From an uncultured Hyphomicrobiales bacterium (GTDB lineage: Bacteria > Pseudomonadota > Alphaproteobacteria > Rhizobiales > Ancalomicrobiaceae), in assembly GCA_903930435.1 (NCBI GenBank), contig CAIYYN010000017.1, positions 117,182-181,181 on the forward strand: 64,000 nucleotides of DNA, in the 5' to 3' direction. Positions 53,200 to 63,009 of the stretch are shown here, one piece after another (position 1 is the first letter of the stretch; each line of letters opens with the position of its first letter). Below the pieces are notes generated by a model, which worked only from the letters and a program-made list of their open reading frames with translations, was not told where the DNA came from and made no database searches. Position numbers and translations under genes: made by a program.

Positions 53200-54597
53200 A
53201 TGACAAAAAGCCATGCTGGTCAAGCCTGGAGCCCTGAATCCTGGCGGTCAAAGCCCATCGTTCAGGTGCCGAGCTATCCGGATCCCGCTGTGTTGCAGTC
53301 TGTCGAGGATGACCTCGCCACCTGGCCGCCGCTGACCATCGCTGACGAAATCCGCAAGTTGAAGCGCGATCTGGGCCATGTCGCTGAGCGTCGTGCGTTC
53401 CTGTTGCAGGGCGGTGACTGCGCTGAAAGCTTCTCGGAGCATTCGGCCAACAACATCCGCGACTTCTTCAAGGTCTTCCTGTCGATGGCGGTCGTGCTGA
53501 CCTATTCGGCCGCCCTGCCGACCGTCAAGGTTGGCCGGATCGCCGGACAATTCGCCAAGCCGCGTTCGTCCAATGTCGAAGTCCGCAATGGCGTCGAACT
53601 GCCCGCCTATCGCGGCGATATCATCAACGGCTTCGATTTCACGCCGGAAAGCCGCATTCCCGATCCTAACCGGATGCGCAGCGTCTATCGCCAGTCGGCG
53701 GCAACGCTGAACCTGCTGCGCGGCTTCGCCGTCGGTGGTTACGCCAAGCTTGAGCGCGTGCAGCGCTGGATGCTCGATTTCCTCGGCGATAGCCCGGTGG
53801 CTGAGCAATACAATGAAGTCGCCAATCGCATCACCGAAGCGCTGGAATTCATGGCTGCCTGCGGCATCTCGGCGGAAAACACCGCCCCGCTCAATGGCGT
53901 GACGTTCTATACGAGCCACGAGGCGCTGTTGCTGCCTTACGAGCAGGCACTGACGCGCGACGACTCCGTGCAGGGCGGCTGGTACGACACGTCAGCGCAT
54001 CTGGTCTGGATCGGTGACCGCACCCGCCAGCCGGATCATGCGCACGTCGAATTCGCGCGCGGCATCGAGAACCCGATCGGCCTGAAGGTTGGTCCGTCGA
54101 CGACGGAAGCCGGGCTGCTGGAACTTATCGACATCCTGAACCCCGGCAATGTCGCCGGTCGCCTGACGCTCATTGCCCGCTTTGGCTCAGACAAGATCGG
54201 CAAGATCCTGCCGGGCCTGATCCGCGCCGTGGAGCGTGAGGGGCGGTCGGTCGTCTGGTCGTGCGATCCGATGCATGGCAACACGATTTCGGCCCCGTCA
54301 GGCCACAAGACACGGCCATTCGGGCGTGTGCTGGAAGAGGTGCAGTCGTTCTTCGAGATCCACCGGGCCGAGGGTACCTATGCCGGCGGCGTGCATCTGG
54401 AAATGACCGGCAAGAACGTCACCGAATGCACCGGCGGCTCTGTCGACATTCGCGACGCGGATCTCGCCAACCAGTACGACACGCTCTGCGATCCGCGCCT
54501 CAACGCACGCCAGTCGCTCGAAATGGCGTTCCTGATCGCAGCCGAACTGAAGAAGGACCGCTCCGCACGTCCCTCGACGTTGCTGGCGGCAGAGTAA
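53200..54597 (+). CDS. Class II 3-deoxy-7-phosphoheptulonate synthase
   Basis: A 465-residue plant/Mycobacterium-type (class II) DAHP synthase. It starts [20 protein letters not shown] and carries [60 protein letters not shown] and [16 protein letters not shown], covering the PEP, erythrose-4-phosphate and metal sites. It catalyses the first step of the shikimate pathway. The RBS is GGGAGGG. Upstream (53060-53199) a short hairpin CCGTCC/GGACGG lies in the leader, but no attenuator is evident. Confidence 0.95.
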   Translation: MTKSHAGQAWSPESWRSKPIVQVPSYPDPAVLQSVEDDLATWPPLTIADEIRKLKRDLGHVAERRAFLLQGGDCAESFSEHSANNIRDFFKVFLSMAVVLTYSAALPTVKVGRIAGQFAKPRSSNVEVRNGVELPAYRGDIINGFDFTPESRIPDPNRMRSVYRQSAATLNLLRGFAVGGYAKLERVQRWMLDFLGDSPVAEQYNEVANRITEALEFMAACGISAENTAPLNGVTFYTSHEALLLPYEQALTRDDSVQGGWYDTSAHLVWIGDRTRQPDHAHVEFARGIENPIGLKVGPSTTEAGLLELIDILNPGNVAGRLTLIARFGSDKIGKILPGLIRAVEREGRSVVWSCDPMHGNTISAPSGHKTRPFGRVLEEVQSFFEIHRAEGTYAGGVHLEMTGKNVTECTGGSVDIRDADLANQYDTLCDPRLNARQSLEMAFLIAAELKKDRSARPSTLLAAE

Positions 54598-54617
54598 GGG
54601 CTGAGCGGCGGGGGTCT

Positions 54618-54722
54618 GTCATCCCGGCGGAGGCCGGGATCCAGATTTGCCTCACTCGTTCTATTCAAATTACGCCTTTAATAACAGACGCTTGCGTCGA
54701 TTCCGGCCTGCGCCGGGACGAC
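54618..54722. repeat. REP-type palindrome, family B copy 2
   Basis: GTCATCCCGGCGGAGGCCGG from 54618 to 54642 pairs with GATTCCGGCCTGCGCCGGGA from 54699 to 54722, with a few mismatches. It lies between the convergent DAHP synthase and fba genes and probably serves both as a bidirectional transcription end. Confidence 0.8.
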
Positions 54723-54746
54723 AGGTCGCGCGCCACTCATGCAGCC

Positions 54747-55811
54747 TTACGCCACGATCTGCTTCAGCGCGCCGGACTTGTAGCCGTCGGCCATCGTGGT
54801 CAGGCCGATGGGCTTGATGTTGCCTGCGTGACCGGCTGACCCGAAAGCTTCAAAGCGTGCCTTGCACACCGCCGACATCGCCTTGATGCCCTCGGAGAGA
54901 TACTTGCGCGGATCGAACTCTGACGGGGTCTTGGTCAGCACCTTTCGAATGGCGGTCGTCAGCGCGATGCGCAGGTCGGTATCGATATTGACCTTGCGCA
55001 CGCCGTACTTGATGCCCTCGACGATTTCCTCGACCGGCACGCCATAGGTCTCGCCGATGTCGCCGCCGTATTCGCGGAACTCGGCCAGAAGGTCCTGCGG
55101 CACCGATGACGAACCATGCATGACCAGATGCGTGTTCGGGATGCGGGCGTGAATTTCCTTGATCCGGCTGATGGCGAGAATATCGCCCGTCGGCTTCTTG
55201 GTGAACTTGTAGGCCCCGTGCGACGTGCCGATGGCAATCGCGAGCGCATCCACCTGCGTGCGGGCCACGAATTCCGCCGCCTGGTCCGGGTCGGTCAGCA
55301 ATTGCTCGCGCGTCATGGTGCCTTCCGCGCCGTGGCCGTCTTCCTTGTCGCCCTTCATGGTCTCAAGCGAGCCGAGAATGCCAAGCTCGCCTTCCACCGA
55401 TGCGCCACGCGCGTGCGCCATGTCAGCGACCTTCTTGGTCACTTCGACGTTGTACTCAAAGCTCGCCACTGATTTGCCGTCCGCTTCCAGCGAGCCATCC
55501 ATCATGACCGAGGTGAAGCCATTGTCGATGGCCGACTGGCAGACCGACGGTGACGAGCCATGGTCCTGATGCATGACCACCGGGATTTCCGGATAGGTCT
55601 CCAGCGCGCCGAGGATCATGTGCTTGAGGAAATTGTCACCCGCATATTTGCGTGCACCAGCGGACGCCTGCAGGATCACCGGGCTGTTCGTCGCCTTGGC
55701 TGCGTCCATGATGGCACGCACCTGCTCCAGATTGTTGACGTTGAAAGCCGGCAGTCCATAGGAATGCTCTGCTGCATGGTCGAGCAACTGGCGCAATGAA
55801 ACGATTGGCAT
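54747..55811 (-). CDS. fba: Class II fructose-bisphosphate aldolase
   Basis: A 354-residue zinc-dependent aldolase starting [20 protein letters not shown]. Zinc and catalytic residues are in [19 protein letters not shown] (His, Asp), [14 protein letters not shown] (Glu), [10 protein letters not shown] (His) and [14 protein letters not shown] (His). The family is the CbbA/Calvin type (class IIB). It cleaves fructose-1,6-bisphosphate or condenses triose phosphates, and may act on sedoheptulose bisphosphate. The RBS is AGGAG. It is downstream of tkt and fbp on the same strand, but the 368-bp repeat-filled gap before it argues for a separate transcript. Confidence 0.96.
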   Translation of the reverse strand: MPIVSLRQLLDHAAEHSYGLPAFNVNNLEQVRAIMDAAKATNSPVILQASAGARKYAGDNFLKHMILGALETYPEIPVVMHQDHGSSPSVCQSAIDNGFTSVMMDGSLEADGKSVASFEYNVEVTKKVADMAHARGASVEGELGILGSLETMKGDKEDGHGAEGTMTREQLLTDPDQAAEFVARTQVDALAIAIGTSHGAYKFTKKPTGDILAISRIKEIHARIPNTHLVMHGSSSVPQDLLAEFREYGGDIGETYGVPVEEIVEGIKYGVRKVNIDTDLRIALTTAIRKVLTKTPSEFDPRKYLSEGIKAMSAVCKARFEAFGSAGHAGNIKPIGLTTMADGYKSGALKQIVA

Positions 55812-56020
55812 GGGTGGCTCCTGTCGCGATTGGTACCGCTATATAGCAAGTGAAACGTGACATGGCTCTAACGGTCAAAATCACCGCGTTGCAAGCCCGA
55901 AATGGCGACTTGGTGAAAAAAGATTGTTAAATTGCAGGGAGATAGCAAGATATTGCAGTTGCGAAAGGATTGGCGGACAGGCAAGTGAAAATGTTTCTCA
56001 GACGAAGGATTTTTAAGGGC

Positions 56021-56140
56021 TACCCCACCCGGTCCGCTGAGTGGCCAGACCTCCCCTTGAAGGGGAGGTATCATTGCTCAAAGCCCGTTCGGTCATCCCT
56101 CCCCTTCAGGGGAGGGGCCGGCAACGCCGGGGGTGGGGGC
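56021..56140. repeat. GC-rich intergenic palindrome cluster, family C copy 2
   Basis: CCCCACCCGG, then the perfect palindrome ACCTCCCC-TTGAA-GGGGAGGT (56049-56069), then CCCTCCCC-TTCA-GGGGAGGG (56097-56116) and GGCCGGCAACGCCGGGGGTG (to 56136). It fills the centre of the 368-bp gap between tkt and fba; the rest of that gap is AT-rich and contains no gene. Confidence 0.8.
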
Positions 56141-56179
56141 TTTGACAGGCAACGAGAGAGGAGTGACGTCTACTTCCCC

Positions 56180-58186
56180 TCAAATCACGCTTTTCGCGGC
56201 TTCCACCACGTGCTTGGCCGTGATCTGGAACAGTTCGAACAGGGCCTTTTCGGGCGCCGATTCGCCGAAACGGTCGATACCGACGACGGCACCGGTCCGG
56301 CCGACGTATTTGTACCAGCCGCGTGTGCAGCCGGCCTCGACGGCGACCGCCGGGATATCTGACGGAATGACGCTATCCTGATAGGCCCGGTCCTGCCGGT
56401 CGAATACATCCGTTGACGGCATCGACACGACGCGTGCCGCGATGCCCTCGCCTGCCAATGCTGCCGCCGCTTCAACGGCCAGCTTCAGCTCCGAGCCTGT
56501 GCCGATGAGGACGACCTGCGGCTTTGTTGCGGGTTCGACGAGCACATAACCACCCTTCGAAATCGCCGCCAGTTGCTCCGGAGTGCGCGGTTGCACCGGC
56601 AGGCCCTGACGTGACAGGGCGAGTGCCGTTGGCCCCCTGGCCCGCGAAACACCAGACACCCATGCCGCGAAGGTTTCAGCCGGATCGGCTGGCCGCCAGA
56701 CATCGAGATTGGGGATCAGCCGCAGCGACTCTGTGTGCTCAACCGGCTGATGCGTCGGCCCGTCTTCGCCCAGACCAATGCTGTCATGCGTATAGACATG
56801 CACGAGGCGCGAATGCGTCAGCGCCGACATGCGCACCGCGTTGCGGGCATAGTCGGAGAATACGAGGAAGGTCGCGACAAACGGCAGGAAACCGCCGTGC
56901 AGTGCCATGCCGATGGCAATCGCCGTCATGCCGAATTCGCGCACGCCATAGAGCACCGTATCGCCTGCGGGATCGCGTGTGATCGGGGTCGCGCCCTTGT
57001 AGTTGGTCAGGTTCGAATGCGTCAGGTCAGCAGACCCGCCGAGGAACTCCGGCAGCTTCGGCGCAATGATATTGAGCGCATTCTGGCTGGCCTTGCGGGT
57101 GGCGATGACGTCCGTCTTTGCCTGGATCTCGGCGAGCTGTGCGGCTGCGAAATCGGCAAACCCGGCAGGCAGATCGCCCGCCATGCGGCGCAGGAACTCT
57201 GCCGCCAGATCCGGATAAGCCGCCGTGTAGGCCTCGAAAGCCGCATTCCAGTCGCTCTCAAAAGCCGAACCCTTCTGGCGACCGTCCCAGGCTGCATAGA
57301 CGTCTGCCGGAATCTCAAACGGCGCGTGGTGCCAGTTCATCGCCTCGCGCACGGCTTCGATTTCACCTGCGCCAAGTGGGGTACCATGCGCGCCCTCGGT
57401 GCCACCCTTTTTCGGCGCGCCCTTGCCGATGACCGTCTTGCAGCAGATCAGCGTCGGCTTGGTCGTTTCCGCAATCGCGGCGTTGATGGCCGCATCAATG
57501 GCCGTGGGGTTATGACCATCGACATTGCGGATGACGTGCCAGCCGTAGGCTTCGAACCGGCCCGGGGTGTCGTCGCCGAACCACTCTTCAACCTTGCCGT
57601 CGATGGAAATCCCGTTGTCGTCATAGAGCACGGTCAACTTGGGGAGGCCGATGGTGCCTGCCAGCGAACAGGCCTCGTGGCTGATGCCTTCCATGAGGCA
57701 GCCGTCGCCGACAAACACCCAGGTCCGATGATCGACAATCGTGTGACCGGGCCGGTTGAACTGCGCGGCCAGCGTCTTTTCGGCAATCGCGAAACCGACG
57801 GCATTGGCAAGACCCTGGCCGAGCGGTCCGGTGGTCGTTTCGACGCCCGGTGTCACGCCATTTTCCGGATGCCCCGGTGTCCGGGAATGCAACTGGCGGA
57901 AATTGCGGATTTCCGACATCGGCAGGTCGTAGCCGGTCAGATGCAACAGCGAATAGATCAGCATGGAGCCGTGCCCATTCGACAGGATGAACCGGTCGCG
58001 GTTCGCCCAATGCGGATTGGCCGGACTGTGCTTCAGATGACCGCGCCAGAGCACCGCCGCCATTTCCGCCATGCCCATCGGTGCACCGGGGTGACCCGAA
58101 TTGGCCTTCTCCACCGCATCCATCGACAGTGCACGAATGGCAGCCGTAACGGGCCAGGTGAGATCGGTTCCATTGGGCAGTGTCAT
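56180..58186 (-). CDS. tkt: Transketolase
   Basis: A 668-residue thiamine-diphosphate enzyme. The ThDP motif is [20 protein letters not shown] with the pyrophosphate/Mg2+ Asn in [11 protein letters not shown]. Other signatures are [20 protein letters not shown] at the N-terminus, [17 protein letters not shown] in the pyrimidine domain and [11 protein letters not shown] at the C-terminus. It transfers two-carbon units between sugar phosphates and supplies erythrose-4-phosphate for aromatic synthesis. The RBS is GGAG. fbp is 118 bp upstream on the same strand, a common pairing in Calvin or pentose phosphate clusters. Confidence 0.96.
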   Translation of the reverse strand: MTLPNGTDLTWPVTAAIRALSMDAVEKANSGHPGAPMGMAEMAAVLWRGHLKHSPANPHWANRDRFILSNGHGSMLIYSLLHLTGYDLPMSEIRNFRQLHSRTPGHPENGVTPGVETTTGPLGQGLANAVGFAIAEKTLAAQFNRPGHTIVDHRTWVFVGDGCLMEGISHEACSLAGTIGLPKLTVLYDDNGISIDGKVEEWFGDDTPGRFEAYGWHVIRNVDGHNPTAIDAAINAAIAETTKPTLICCKTVIGKGAPKKGGTEGAHGTPLGAGEIEAVREAMNWHHAPFEIPADVYAAWDGRQKGSAFESDWNAAFEAYTAAYPDLAAEFLRRMAGDLPAGFADFAAAQLAEIQAKTDVIATRKASQNALNIIAPKLPEFLGGSADLTHSNLTNYKGATPITRDPAGDTVLYGVREFGMTAIAIGMALHGGFLPFVATFLVFSDYARNAVRMSALTHSRLVHVYTHDSIGLGEDGPTHQPVEHTESLRLIPNLDVWRPADPAETFAAWVSGVSRARGPTALALSRQGLPVQPRTPEQLAAISKGGYVLVEPATKPQVVLIGTGSELKLAVEAAAALAGEGIAARVVSMPSTDVFDRQDRAYQDSVIPSDIPAVAVEAGCTRGWYKYVGRTGAVVGIDRFGESAPEKALFELFQITAKHVVEAAKSVI

Positions 58187-58304
58187 GAGGTCAACTCCGA
58201 AGCAGGTCAGCAGATAACAGGCTGCATGAAATCAGGATTGGAATACGGGTGCGCCTTGGGCAGGCACTTGAACGATGCGTCAGGCGTAAGTCAAGCGATG
58301 CGCC

Positions 58305-59294
58305 TCACTCGTCCTCATCCTCGTGATGGCCTTCGATCCGCTCGACCTCGTGTTTCGAGCCGAAGATGAAGCCGACGCGCTGGTGCAGTTTGGCAGGTTC
58401 GACGTCGAGCACGGGACCGTACCCTGTGGAAGCGCCGCCGCCCGCCTGCTCGACGATCATCGACAGGGGATTGCACTCATAGAGCAGCCGCAGACGCCCC
58501 TCGCTATAGCCCTTGCGGGCATCGGACGGATAGAGATACACGCCGCCCCGGATCAGGATGCGGTGACCGTCGGCGACGAGCGACCCGACCCAGCGCATGT
58601 TGGTGTCCTCGCCGCGCTTGCCGCCAGCACCGGCAATACACTCGTCCACATAGGCGCGGATCGGGCGATCCCAATGCCGGGCGTTGGATGAATTGATCGC
58701 GAATTCCTTCGTCTTTTCCGGCACCTGAACGGCTGCCGTCGTCAGGATGAAACGGCTCGACTTGCGGTCGAGTGTGTAGATCTGCGTGCCTGCGCCAACC
58801 GTCAGCACCAGCGTCGTCTGGGGTCCGTAGAGAATATAGCCAGCCGCCAGCTGATTGCGACCGACCTGCAGGAAAGCGTCATGGCTTTCCGGGTCGAGCG
58901 TGGCGGGGGCTGGCAAGATCGAGAAGATCGTGCCGATGGAGACATTGGTGTCAATATTGGAGGACCCATCGAGCGGGTCCATCGCCACCAGCAGCGGCGC
59001 GCCAGCGGTTCCGGCGACGGGATGATCGAGTTCTTCCGACGCAATGGCCGCGACCGGTGCCTTGCGGCAGGCGGCAATAATGCGATCATTGGTGATCTGG
59101 TCGAGCGCCTTCTGCACCTCGCCCTGTACGTTTTCCTCGATTGCCGCACCGAGATTGCCCGCAAGCGGACCATCGGCGATCAGCGCGGAAATACCGATGC
59201 CTGCCTCCGCGATCGCCATTACCGTCTCGGCAACGGCCATCGACGTCACACCCGACTTGGCCCAGTCACTCAGATAGGTTTTAAGGTCGATCAT
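58305..59294 (-). CDS. fbp: Class I fructose-1,6-bisphosphatase
   Basis: A 329-residue phosphatase. The metal sites are in LVAMDPLDGSSNIDTNVSIG (Asp residues of DPLDGSS), and the C-terminal substrate residues lie in YLYPSDARKGYSEGRLRLLY. The ATG at 59294 follows GGGAGG and gives MIDLKTYLSDWAKSG; the upstream in-frame start is rejected. It makes fructose-6-phosphate in gluconeogenesis and, in autotrophs, in the Calvin cycle. No phosphoribulokinase or RuBisCO gene is visible, so an autotrophic role is unsupported here. The C-terminus is unusually acidic and His-rich (RIEGHHEDEDE). Confidence 0.95.
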   Translation of the reverse strand: MIDLKTYLSDWAKSGVTSMAVAETVMAIAEAGIGISALIADGPLAGNLGAAIEENVQGEVQKALDQITNDRIIAACRKAPVAAIASEELDHPVAGTAGAPLLVAMDPLDGSSNIDTNVSIGTIFSILPAPATLDPESHDAFLQVGRNQLAAGYILYGPQTTLVLTVGAGTQIYTLDRKSSRFILTTAAVQVPEKTKEFAINSSNARHWDRPIRAYVDECIAGAGGKRGEDTNMRWVGSLVADGHRILIRGGVYLYPSDARKGYSEGRLRLLYECNPLSMIVEQAGGGASTGYGPVLDVEPAKLHQRVGFIFGSKHEVERIEGHHEDEDE

Positions 59295-59443
59295 CTCGTG
59301 CCTCCCGAAGCCATCGATTTTCTGGCGATCCAGTATCACACTATAGCATCGAAACCACCCCCTTCGAGTGGAGATCGGGTGTTTGAGGCTTTCATCGCGC
59401 TCCCACGCCCCCTCCCCGCCGGGCAGGCAACACTAGCCACTTT

Positions 59444-59693
59444 GCACGCAGCCCCTTAGTTCATCCCTCCCCATCGGGGAGGGTCCGGCAGCGCCGGGGG
59501 TGGGGACCTTGAACAGCCCTCCGAGAAAGTCGCCAGTTCCGCCCCACCCGGCACTTCGTGCCGACCTCCCCGACACGGGGAGGTCTATCCCGCCAAACTT
59601 GACCGGACACCCCAGCGCCCTTGCGCGCAGCCCCTTAGTTCATCCCTCCCCACCGGGGAGGGTCCGGCAGCGCCGGGGGTGGGGATCTTCAAC
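59444..59693. repeat. GC-rich intergenic palindrome cluster, family C copies 3 and 4 (direct duplication)
   Basis: A 71-bp unit (59444-59514) beginning GCACGCAGCCCCTTAGTTCA recurs at 59623-59693 with four differences. Each unit contains a CCTCCCC-N-CGGGGAGG palindrome followed by GTCCGGCAGCGCCGGGGGTG. Between them, the arm CCCCACCCGGCACTTCGTGC and CGACCTCCCC-GACA-CGGGGAGG (59543-59584) is the other half-element. It fills the 500-bp gap between fbp and recQ. Confidence 0.85.
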
Positions 59694-59794
59694 CAGCTTC
59701 CGAGCATAGTCCGCAAGATCCACCCCGCCCGGCATTGCGTTCCCGGCCGAACCCGCTATCCAACAGGCTGCCTCGCTCGAACACCCAGAGTCGC

Positions 59795-61369
59795 ATGTCC
59801 CGTCCGGTTGACCCAGAAGCGCTTTCCATCCTGCAACATACCTTTGGCTATCCCGCGTTTCGCGGTGATCAGGGCGAGATCATCACGCATGTGATCGAGG
59901 GTGGCAACGCGCTGGTGCTGATGCCGACGGGCGGCGGCAAATCGTTGTGCTATCAGATCCCGGCGATTGTCCGGCCCGGAGCGGGCATCATCGTCTCGCC
60001 ATTGATTGCGCTCATGCAGGATCAGGTCGCCGCGCTGCGACATCTCGGACTGCGTGCCGCCGCGCTCAATTCCACGACGCCGCCGTTTGAGGCCGCAGAG
60101 ATCCGCCAATCCCTGCGCGACGGAACGATTGACCTCGTCTATGTCGCGCCCGAACGGCTGGCGACCGAGGAGATGCTGCGGCTGCTTGATCACTGCGATA
60201 TCGCGCTGTTCGGCATAGACGAAGCCCATTGTGTCTCGCAGTGGGGCCATGATTTCCGCCCGCATTATGCCGAACTCTCCATTCTTGCCGAGCGCTACCC
60301 GAATACGCCGCGCATCGCGCTGACCGCGACCGCCGATCCACCAACGCGCGCCGATATCGTGGAGCGCCTGTCGCTAAAGGGGGCGAAGAGCTTCGTGGGC
60401 GGCTTTGACCGGCCCAATATCCACTACCGCATCATCGAGAAGACCGATGCCGACAAGCAGATCCTGAACTTCATCGGGGATCGCCACGCAGGCAACAGCG
60501 GCATCATCTATTGCCTGAGCCGCGCGAAGACCGAGGAAACCGCGAATTTTCTCGTCAGCCGTGGCGTCAAGGCACTCGCTTACCACGCAGGCATGGACCA
60601 GAAGCTCCGCGCCCACAATCAGGCCCGTTTTCAGGGTGAGGAAGGTGTCGTGGTCGTCGCCACCATCGCCTTCGGTATGGGCATCGACAAGCCGGATGTC
60701 CGTTTTGTCGCACATGCCGGTGTGCCGAAAAACATCGAGGCCTATTATCAGGAAACCGGTCGCGCCGGGCGTGACGGCCTGCCCGCCGAAGCGCTGATGC
60801 TTTATTCGCCGCGCGATATCGGCCAGCAGCGCGGCTTCATCATGCGCGGCGGTGCCAGCGATGAGCAGAAGAACATCGAGCACCGCAAGCTCGACATGCT
60901 CGTCAAGCTCTGTGAGGCCAAAACCTGCCGTCGCCAGATCCTGCTCAACTATTTCGGTGACGCCTGCGAGCCCTGCGGCAACTGCGATATGTGCGATCGC
61001 CCAAAATCAGGCACCGGTCTGGCAAAAAGCCGCTTGGGCAAGGCCTTCGCTGCCATTGGTTTCGGCGGAAACGACGATAGCCCTGGCACCGCACGCCTGC
61101 CCGCCAAACGCCGGTTCGGCAACACCGGCGACGATGATTTCGGCGATGTCGACGCCAGATTGCTCGCGGCCCTCAAGACCTTGCGCGGAACCCTTGCCAG
61201 GCAACACAGCGTGCCCAGCTACGTCATCTTCCACGACAAGACCCTTGTCGAACTGGCGACCAAAAAGCCGCGCGTACTCGCAGATCTCACGGGGATCACC
61301 GGCATTGGTGACAAGAAAGTCCAGCTCTATGGCCGCGACATCATCGAGATGATCGATGAGTTTCGGTGA
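59795..61369 (+). CDS. recQ: ATP-dependent DNA helicase RecQ, lacking a recognisable RQC winged helix
   Basis: A 524-residue RecQ helicase. The motifs are [14 protein letters not shown] (motif 0), [17 protein letters not shown] (Walker A), [20 protein letters not shown] (DEAH and aromatic loop) and [16 protein letters not shown] (motif VI). The Zn-binding domain has cysteines at [20 protein letters not shown], then NCDMC. After it comes only about 55 residues of low-complexity sequence before a C-terminal HRDC-like domain ([37 protein letters not shown]). The RQC winged helix normally found there is missing, which makes the protein about 80 residues shorter than usual. The ATG at 59795 is preferred over 59735. 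Confidence 0.92.
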   Translation: MSRPVDPEALSILQHTFGYPAFRGDQGEIITHVIEGGNALVLMPTGGGKSLCYQIPAIVRPGAGIIVSPLIALMQDQVAALRHLGLRAAALNSTTPPFEAAEIRQSLRDGTIDLVYVAPERLATEEMLRLLDHCDIALFGIDEAHCVSQWGHDFRPHYAELSILAERYPNTPRIALTATADPPTRADIVERLSLKGAKSFVGGFDRPNIHYRIIEKTDADKQILNFIGDRHAGNSGIIYCLSRAKTEETANFLVSRGVKALAYHAGMDQKLRAHNQARFQGEEGVVVVATIAFGMGIDKPDVRFVAHAGVPKNIEAYYQETGRAGRDGLPAEALMLYSPRDIGQQRGFIMRGGASDEQKNIEHRKLDMLVKLCEAKTCRRQILLNYFGDACEPCGNCDMCDRPKSGTGLAKSRLGKAFAAIGFGGNDDSPGTARLPAKRRFGNTGDDDFGDVDARLLAALKTLRGTLARQHSVPSYVIFHDKTLVELATKKPRVLADLTGITGIGDKKVQLYGRDIIEMIDEFR

Positions 61370-61395
61370 AATGGCTCTGACGCGAATCGATACCC

Positions 61396-61426
61396 AAAAA
61401 ATAAAACGGTCACCCGCAGGTGACCG
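61396..61426 (-). terminator. Rho-independent terminator of the PEP-CTERM-like gene
   Basis: CGGTCACC-CGCA-GGTGACCG (61407-61426) is a perfect 8-bp hairpin. On the minus strand it is followed by TTTTATTTTTT, a strong intrinsic terminator 28 bp after the stop of the gene at 61454. It lies 37 bp past the recQ stop but has no T run on the plus strand. Confidence 0.9.
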
Positions 61427-61453
61427 CAAACTGTCTGTCTATCGGCGGGTAGA

Positions 61454-62020
61454 TCAAGCGGCCGCTGTATTCCGACGACGGAACGCCAGGAAACCCAGTA
61501 GGCTCAAGACTACAGGCAGGCCTGCTCCCGCAATCGGCCCAGGGGCCGGTATTGAAGACTGCTGAGCATCGCTTACTGTAATCGTCCCGATTGCTGTAGA
61601 ACTGCCGTAAGTAGACGGAAGCAAATAAGAACCAATGTTGAAGGAAGCCGTGCTACCGTTTACCGTGAACAAAGAACTCGATGTTCCGCTAACGCCTCCA
61701 GCGTGGAAATCAAGCACGCCTCCCATGTAGACTTCAAGCTCGTAAGGACCGTTTGCGTAAATATTTGTGATCGGGCTTATTTGCCCCGCGTTGTATTGAG
61801 GTGGCGGGTTTGATGGGTTCAGATTGTTGAGTGCGAAATTTTGCCCAATTGAGACAGCGTCAACAGTCTGGAACGAGAACGCAAACAGATTCAACGCTGT
61901 TTGAGCCGCTGTGGTCGGCGTAAAGCTAATATTAACATCAAGCGGTTGCGTCGCGAACGCCGATGCCGAGAGCATCGCAAATCCAAGCGCCGCAATCGCC
62001 GTCTTCACTGATTTTAACAT
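61454..62020 (-). CDS. Exported protein with PEP-CTERM-like C-terminal sorting signal
   Basis: A 188-residue protein with an N-terminal signal peptide (MLKSVKTAIAALGFAMLSAS, cleaved near AFA), a Ser/Thr/Gly/Asn-rich beta-type body and the tripartite C-terminus PAPGPIAGAGLPVVLSLLGF followed by LAFRRRNTAAA. A short Pro/Gly motif, a hydrophobic helix and a basic cluster are the layout of PEP-CTERM-type signals recognised by exosortase or related peptidases. It is probably a surface or extracellular-matrix protein. No exosortase or EPS gene is in the window. GC content is lower than the neighbours. It is followed by a strong terminator. Confidence 0.78.
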   Translation of the reverse strand: MLKSVKTAIAALGFAMLSASAFATQPLDVNISFTPTTAAQTALNLFAFSFQTVDAVSIGQNFALNNLNPSNPPPQYNAGQISPITNIYANGPYELEVYMGGVLDFHAGGVSGTSSSLFTVNGSTASFNIGSYLLPSTYGSSTAIGTITVSDAQQSSIPAPGPIAGAGLPVVLSLLGFLAFRRRNTAAA

Positions 62021-62427
62021 CTATGCCCCCAGTAAAACCATATATAACAGCAGGCGCGAAGACTCGCTTCGCAACTTACCCTGCATTAACACTTTGCAAA
62101 GCATATATTCTGGGGCGCCGATGTCAAGCTGGGGTGGTTTAGATGCGGCGTCCCAAGCCGTCTTGGCAACATATCGAGCACCCCGGCGAATTTTTTGGCA
62201 TTGCCCTAGCGACGACCAAATTCGAACGCATCGGTCCGATTCGCTGACCTCGGCATAACCTCCCAATCAGCTTGCGCAATAGCACTGGACGGACGGCAAG
62301 GCGCGCGGTCGCTGCTATTGAAAACGATGTTCAGCAGTCAATTGCGCCAGACAAGCACGCTTTTTTCGGGCAACTCGGAAAGCCAGCGTCGGTCCGGTCA
62401 GCCCCGACTTTTGCTGTTTCTCTTCGA
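62021..62427. other. 407-bp intergenic region upstream of the PEP-CTERM-like gene
   Basis: This stretch probably holds the promoter of the gene that starts at 62020. An 81-codon ORF (62021-62266, minus) ends exactly where the exported protein starts but has no family features and no Shine-Dalgarno, so it is not called. No repeats or hairpins of note were seen. Confidence 0.4.
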
Positions 62428-62691
62428 TCACATGTCCTTGCTGGACATCTCCAGGTAGCGATGCTGGAGTCCCTTGTAGTGCTTGCGCGCCGCCTTGCGG
62501 ATCTGGACAACATTTGCGTCAAAGGCCTTCAGGGCAATCGTCTCGCTCAACGTCGCCTCGCCGGCGAACAGGCTGAGAGCGGACTGGTCGAGCCGAAACG
62601 TGACCTCGAATGCGGCGTCATATCCCCAGAAGCTGACGCATTGACGGCTCGCATCGTAGCTGCGAGCATCATTAAGGAAATCGAGGGCCAT
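62428..62691 (-). CDS. DUF1488 domain protein
   Basis: An 87-residue protein starting MALDFLNDARSYDASRQCVS, followed by FWGYDAAFEVTFRLDQSAL, the DUF1488 signature. The ATG at 62691 follows AGGAG at ideal spacing, so earlier in-frame starts are rejected. The family is small, common in Hyphomicrobiales and of unknown function. Another small conserved gene lies 87 bp upstream in the same direction, and the two are probably expressed together. Confidence 0.85.
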   Translation of the reverse strand: MALDFLNDARSYDASRQCVSFWGYDAAFEVTFRLDQSALSLFAGEATLSETIALKAFDANVVQIRKAARKHYKGLQHRYLEMSSKDM

Positions 62692-62778
62692 GGCTGTCTC
62701 CTGGATCGTTTGGTCAATCGACATCCTCCGTCGAAACGGGAAGACTTTCATCAGTTGGTCCGAACGAAATGCGTGCGA

Positions 62779-63009
62779 TTACGCCTTCTTGTTGGGTGTC
62801 ACGAAGGTCGTATCGGCTTGTTCACGTGTATCGCGTGTCAAAGTGTAACCTGGCACGGATCGTTCGAACCGCTCTCCGAGATCGCGGATGTGATAATAGC
62901 TGCCGGCACGCTCGCTCGGCATGACCCGCGTGACCTTGCAGGTCAGCGGACGATCAATGAACTCGCCCTGATAGACAACGGTGTCGCCAACGGCAAAGAT
63001 CTCGGACAT
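62779..63009 (-). CDS. Small conserved hypothetical protein, 76 aa
   Basis: The protein reads MSEIFAVGDTVVYQGEFIDR, then TCKVTRVMPSERAGSYYHIR and LGERFERSVPGYTLTRD. This beta-rich pattern (GDTV...Y.V.RV.P......YHIRDLGERFER) is typical of short SH3-like conserved proteins of Hyphomicrobiales with no known function. The Shine-Dalgarno is weak. It precedes the DUF1488 gene and is probably co-transcribed with it. Confidence 0.7.
   Translation of the reverse strand: MSEIFAVGDTVVYQGEFIDRPLTCKVTRVMPSERAGSYYHIRDLGERFERSVPGYTLTRDTREQADTTFVTPNKKA

Noticed and set aside
56735..58369. 544-codon plus-strand ORF opposite tkt
   Set aside because: Same reason: composition of an antisense frame and full transketolase motifs on the other strand.
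54747..59294. Calvin-cycle (cbb) operon
   Set aside because: fba, tkt and fbp are present, but no phosphoribulokinase, RuBisCO or CbbR gene is visible and the genes are separated by repeats, so a general carbon-metabolism role is the safer reading.
42354..59693. CRISPR-like array
   Set aside because: The repeats are palindromic, irregularly spaced and of three unrelated families; there are no regular spacers or cas genes.
62021..62266. 81-codon minus-strand ORF directly upstream of the PEP-CTERM-like gene
   Set aside because: No Shine-Dalgarno, no recognisable fold, and it occupies the expected promoter.
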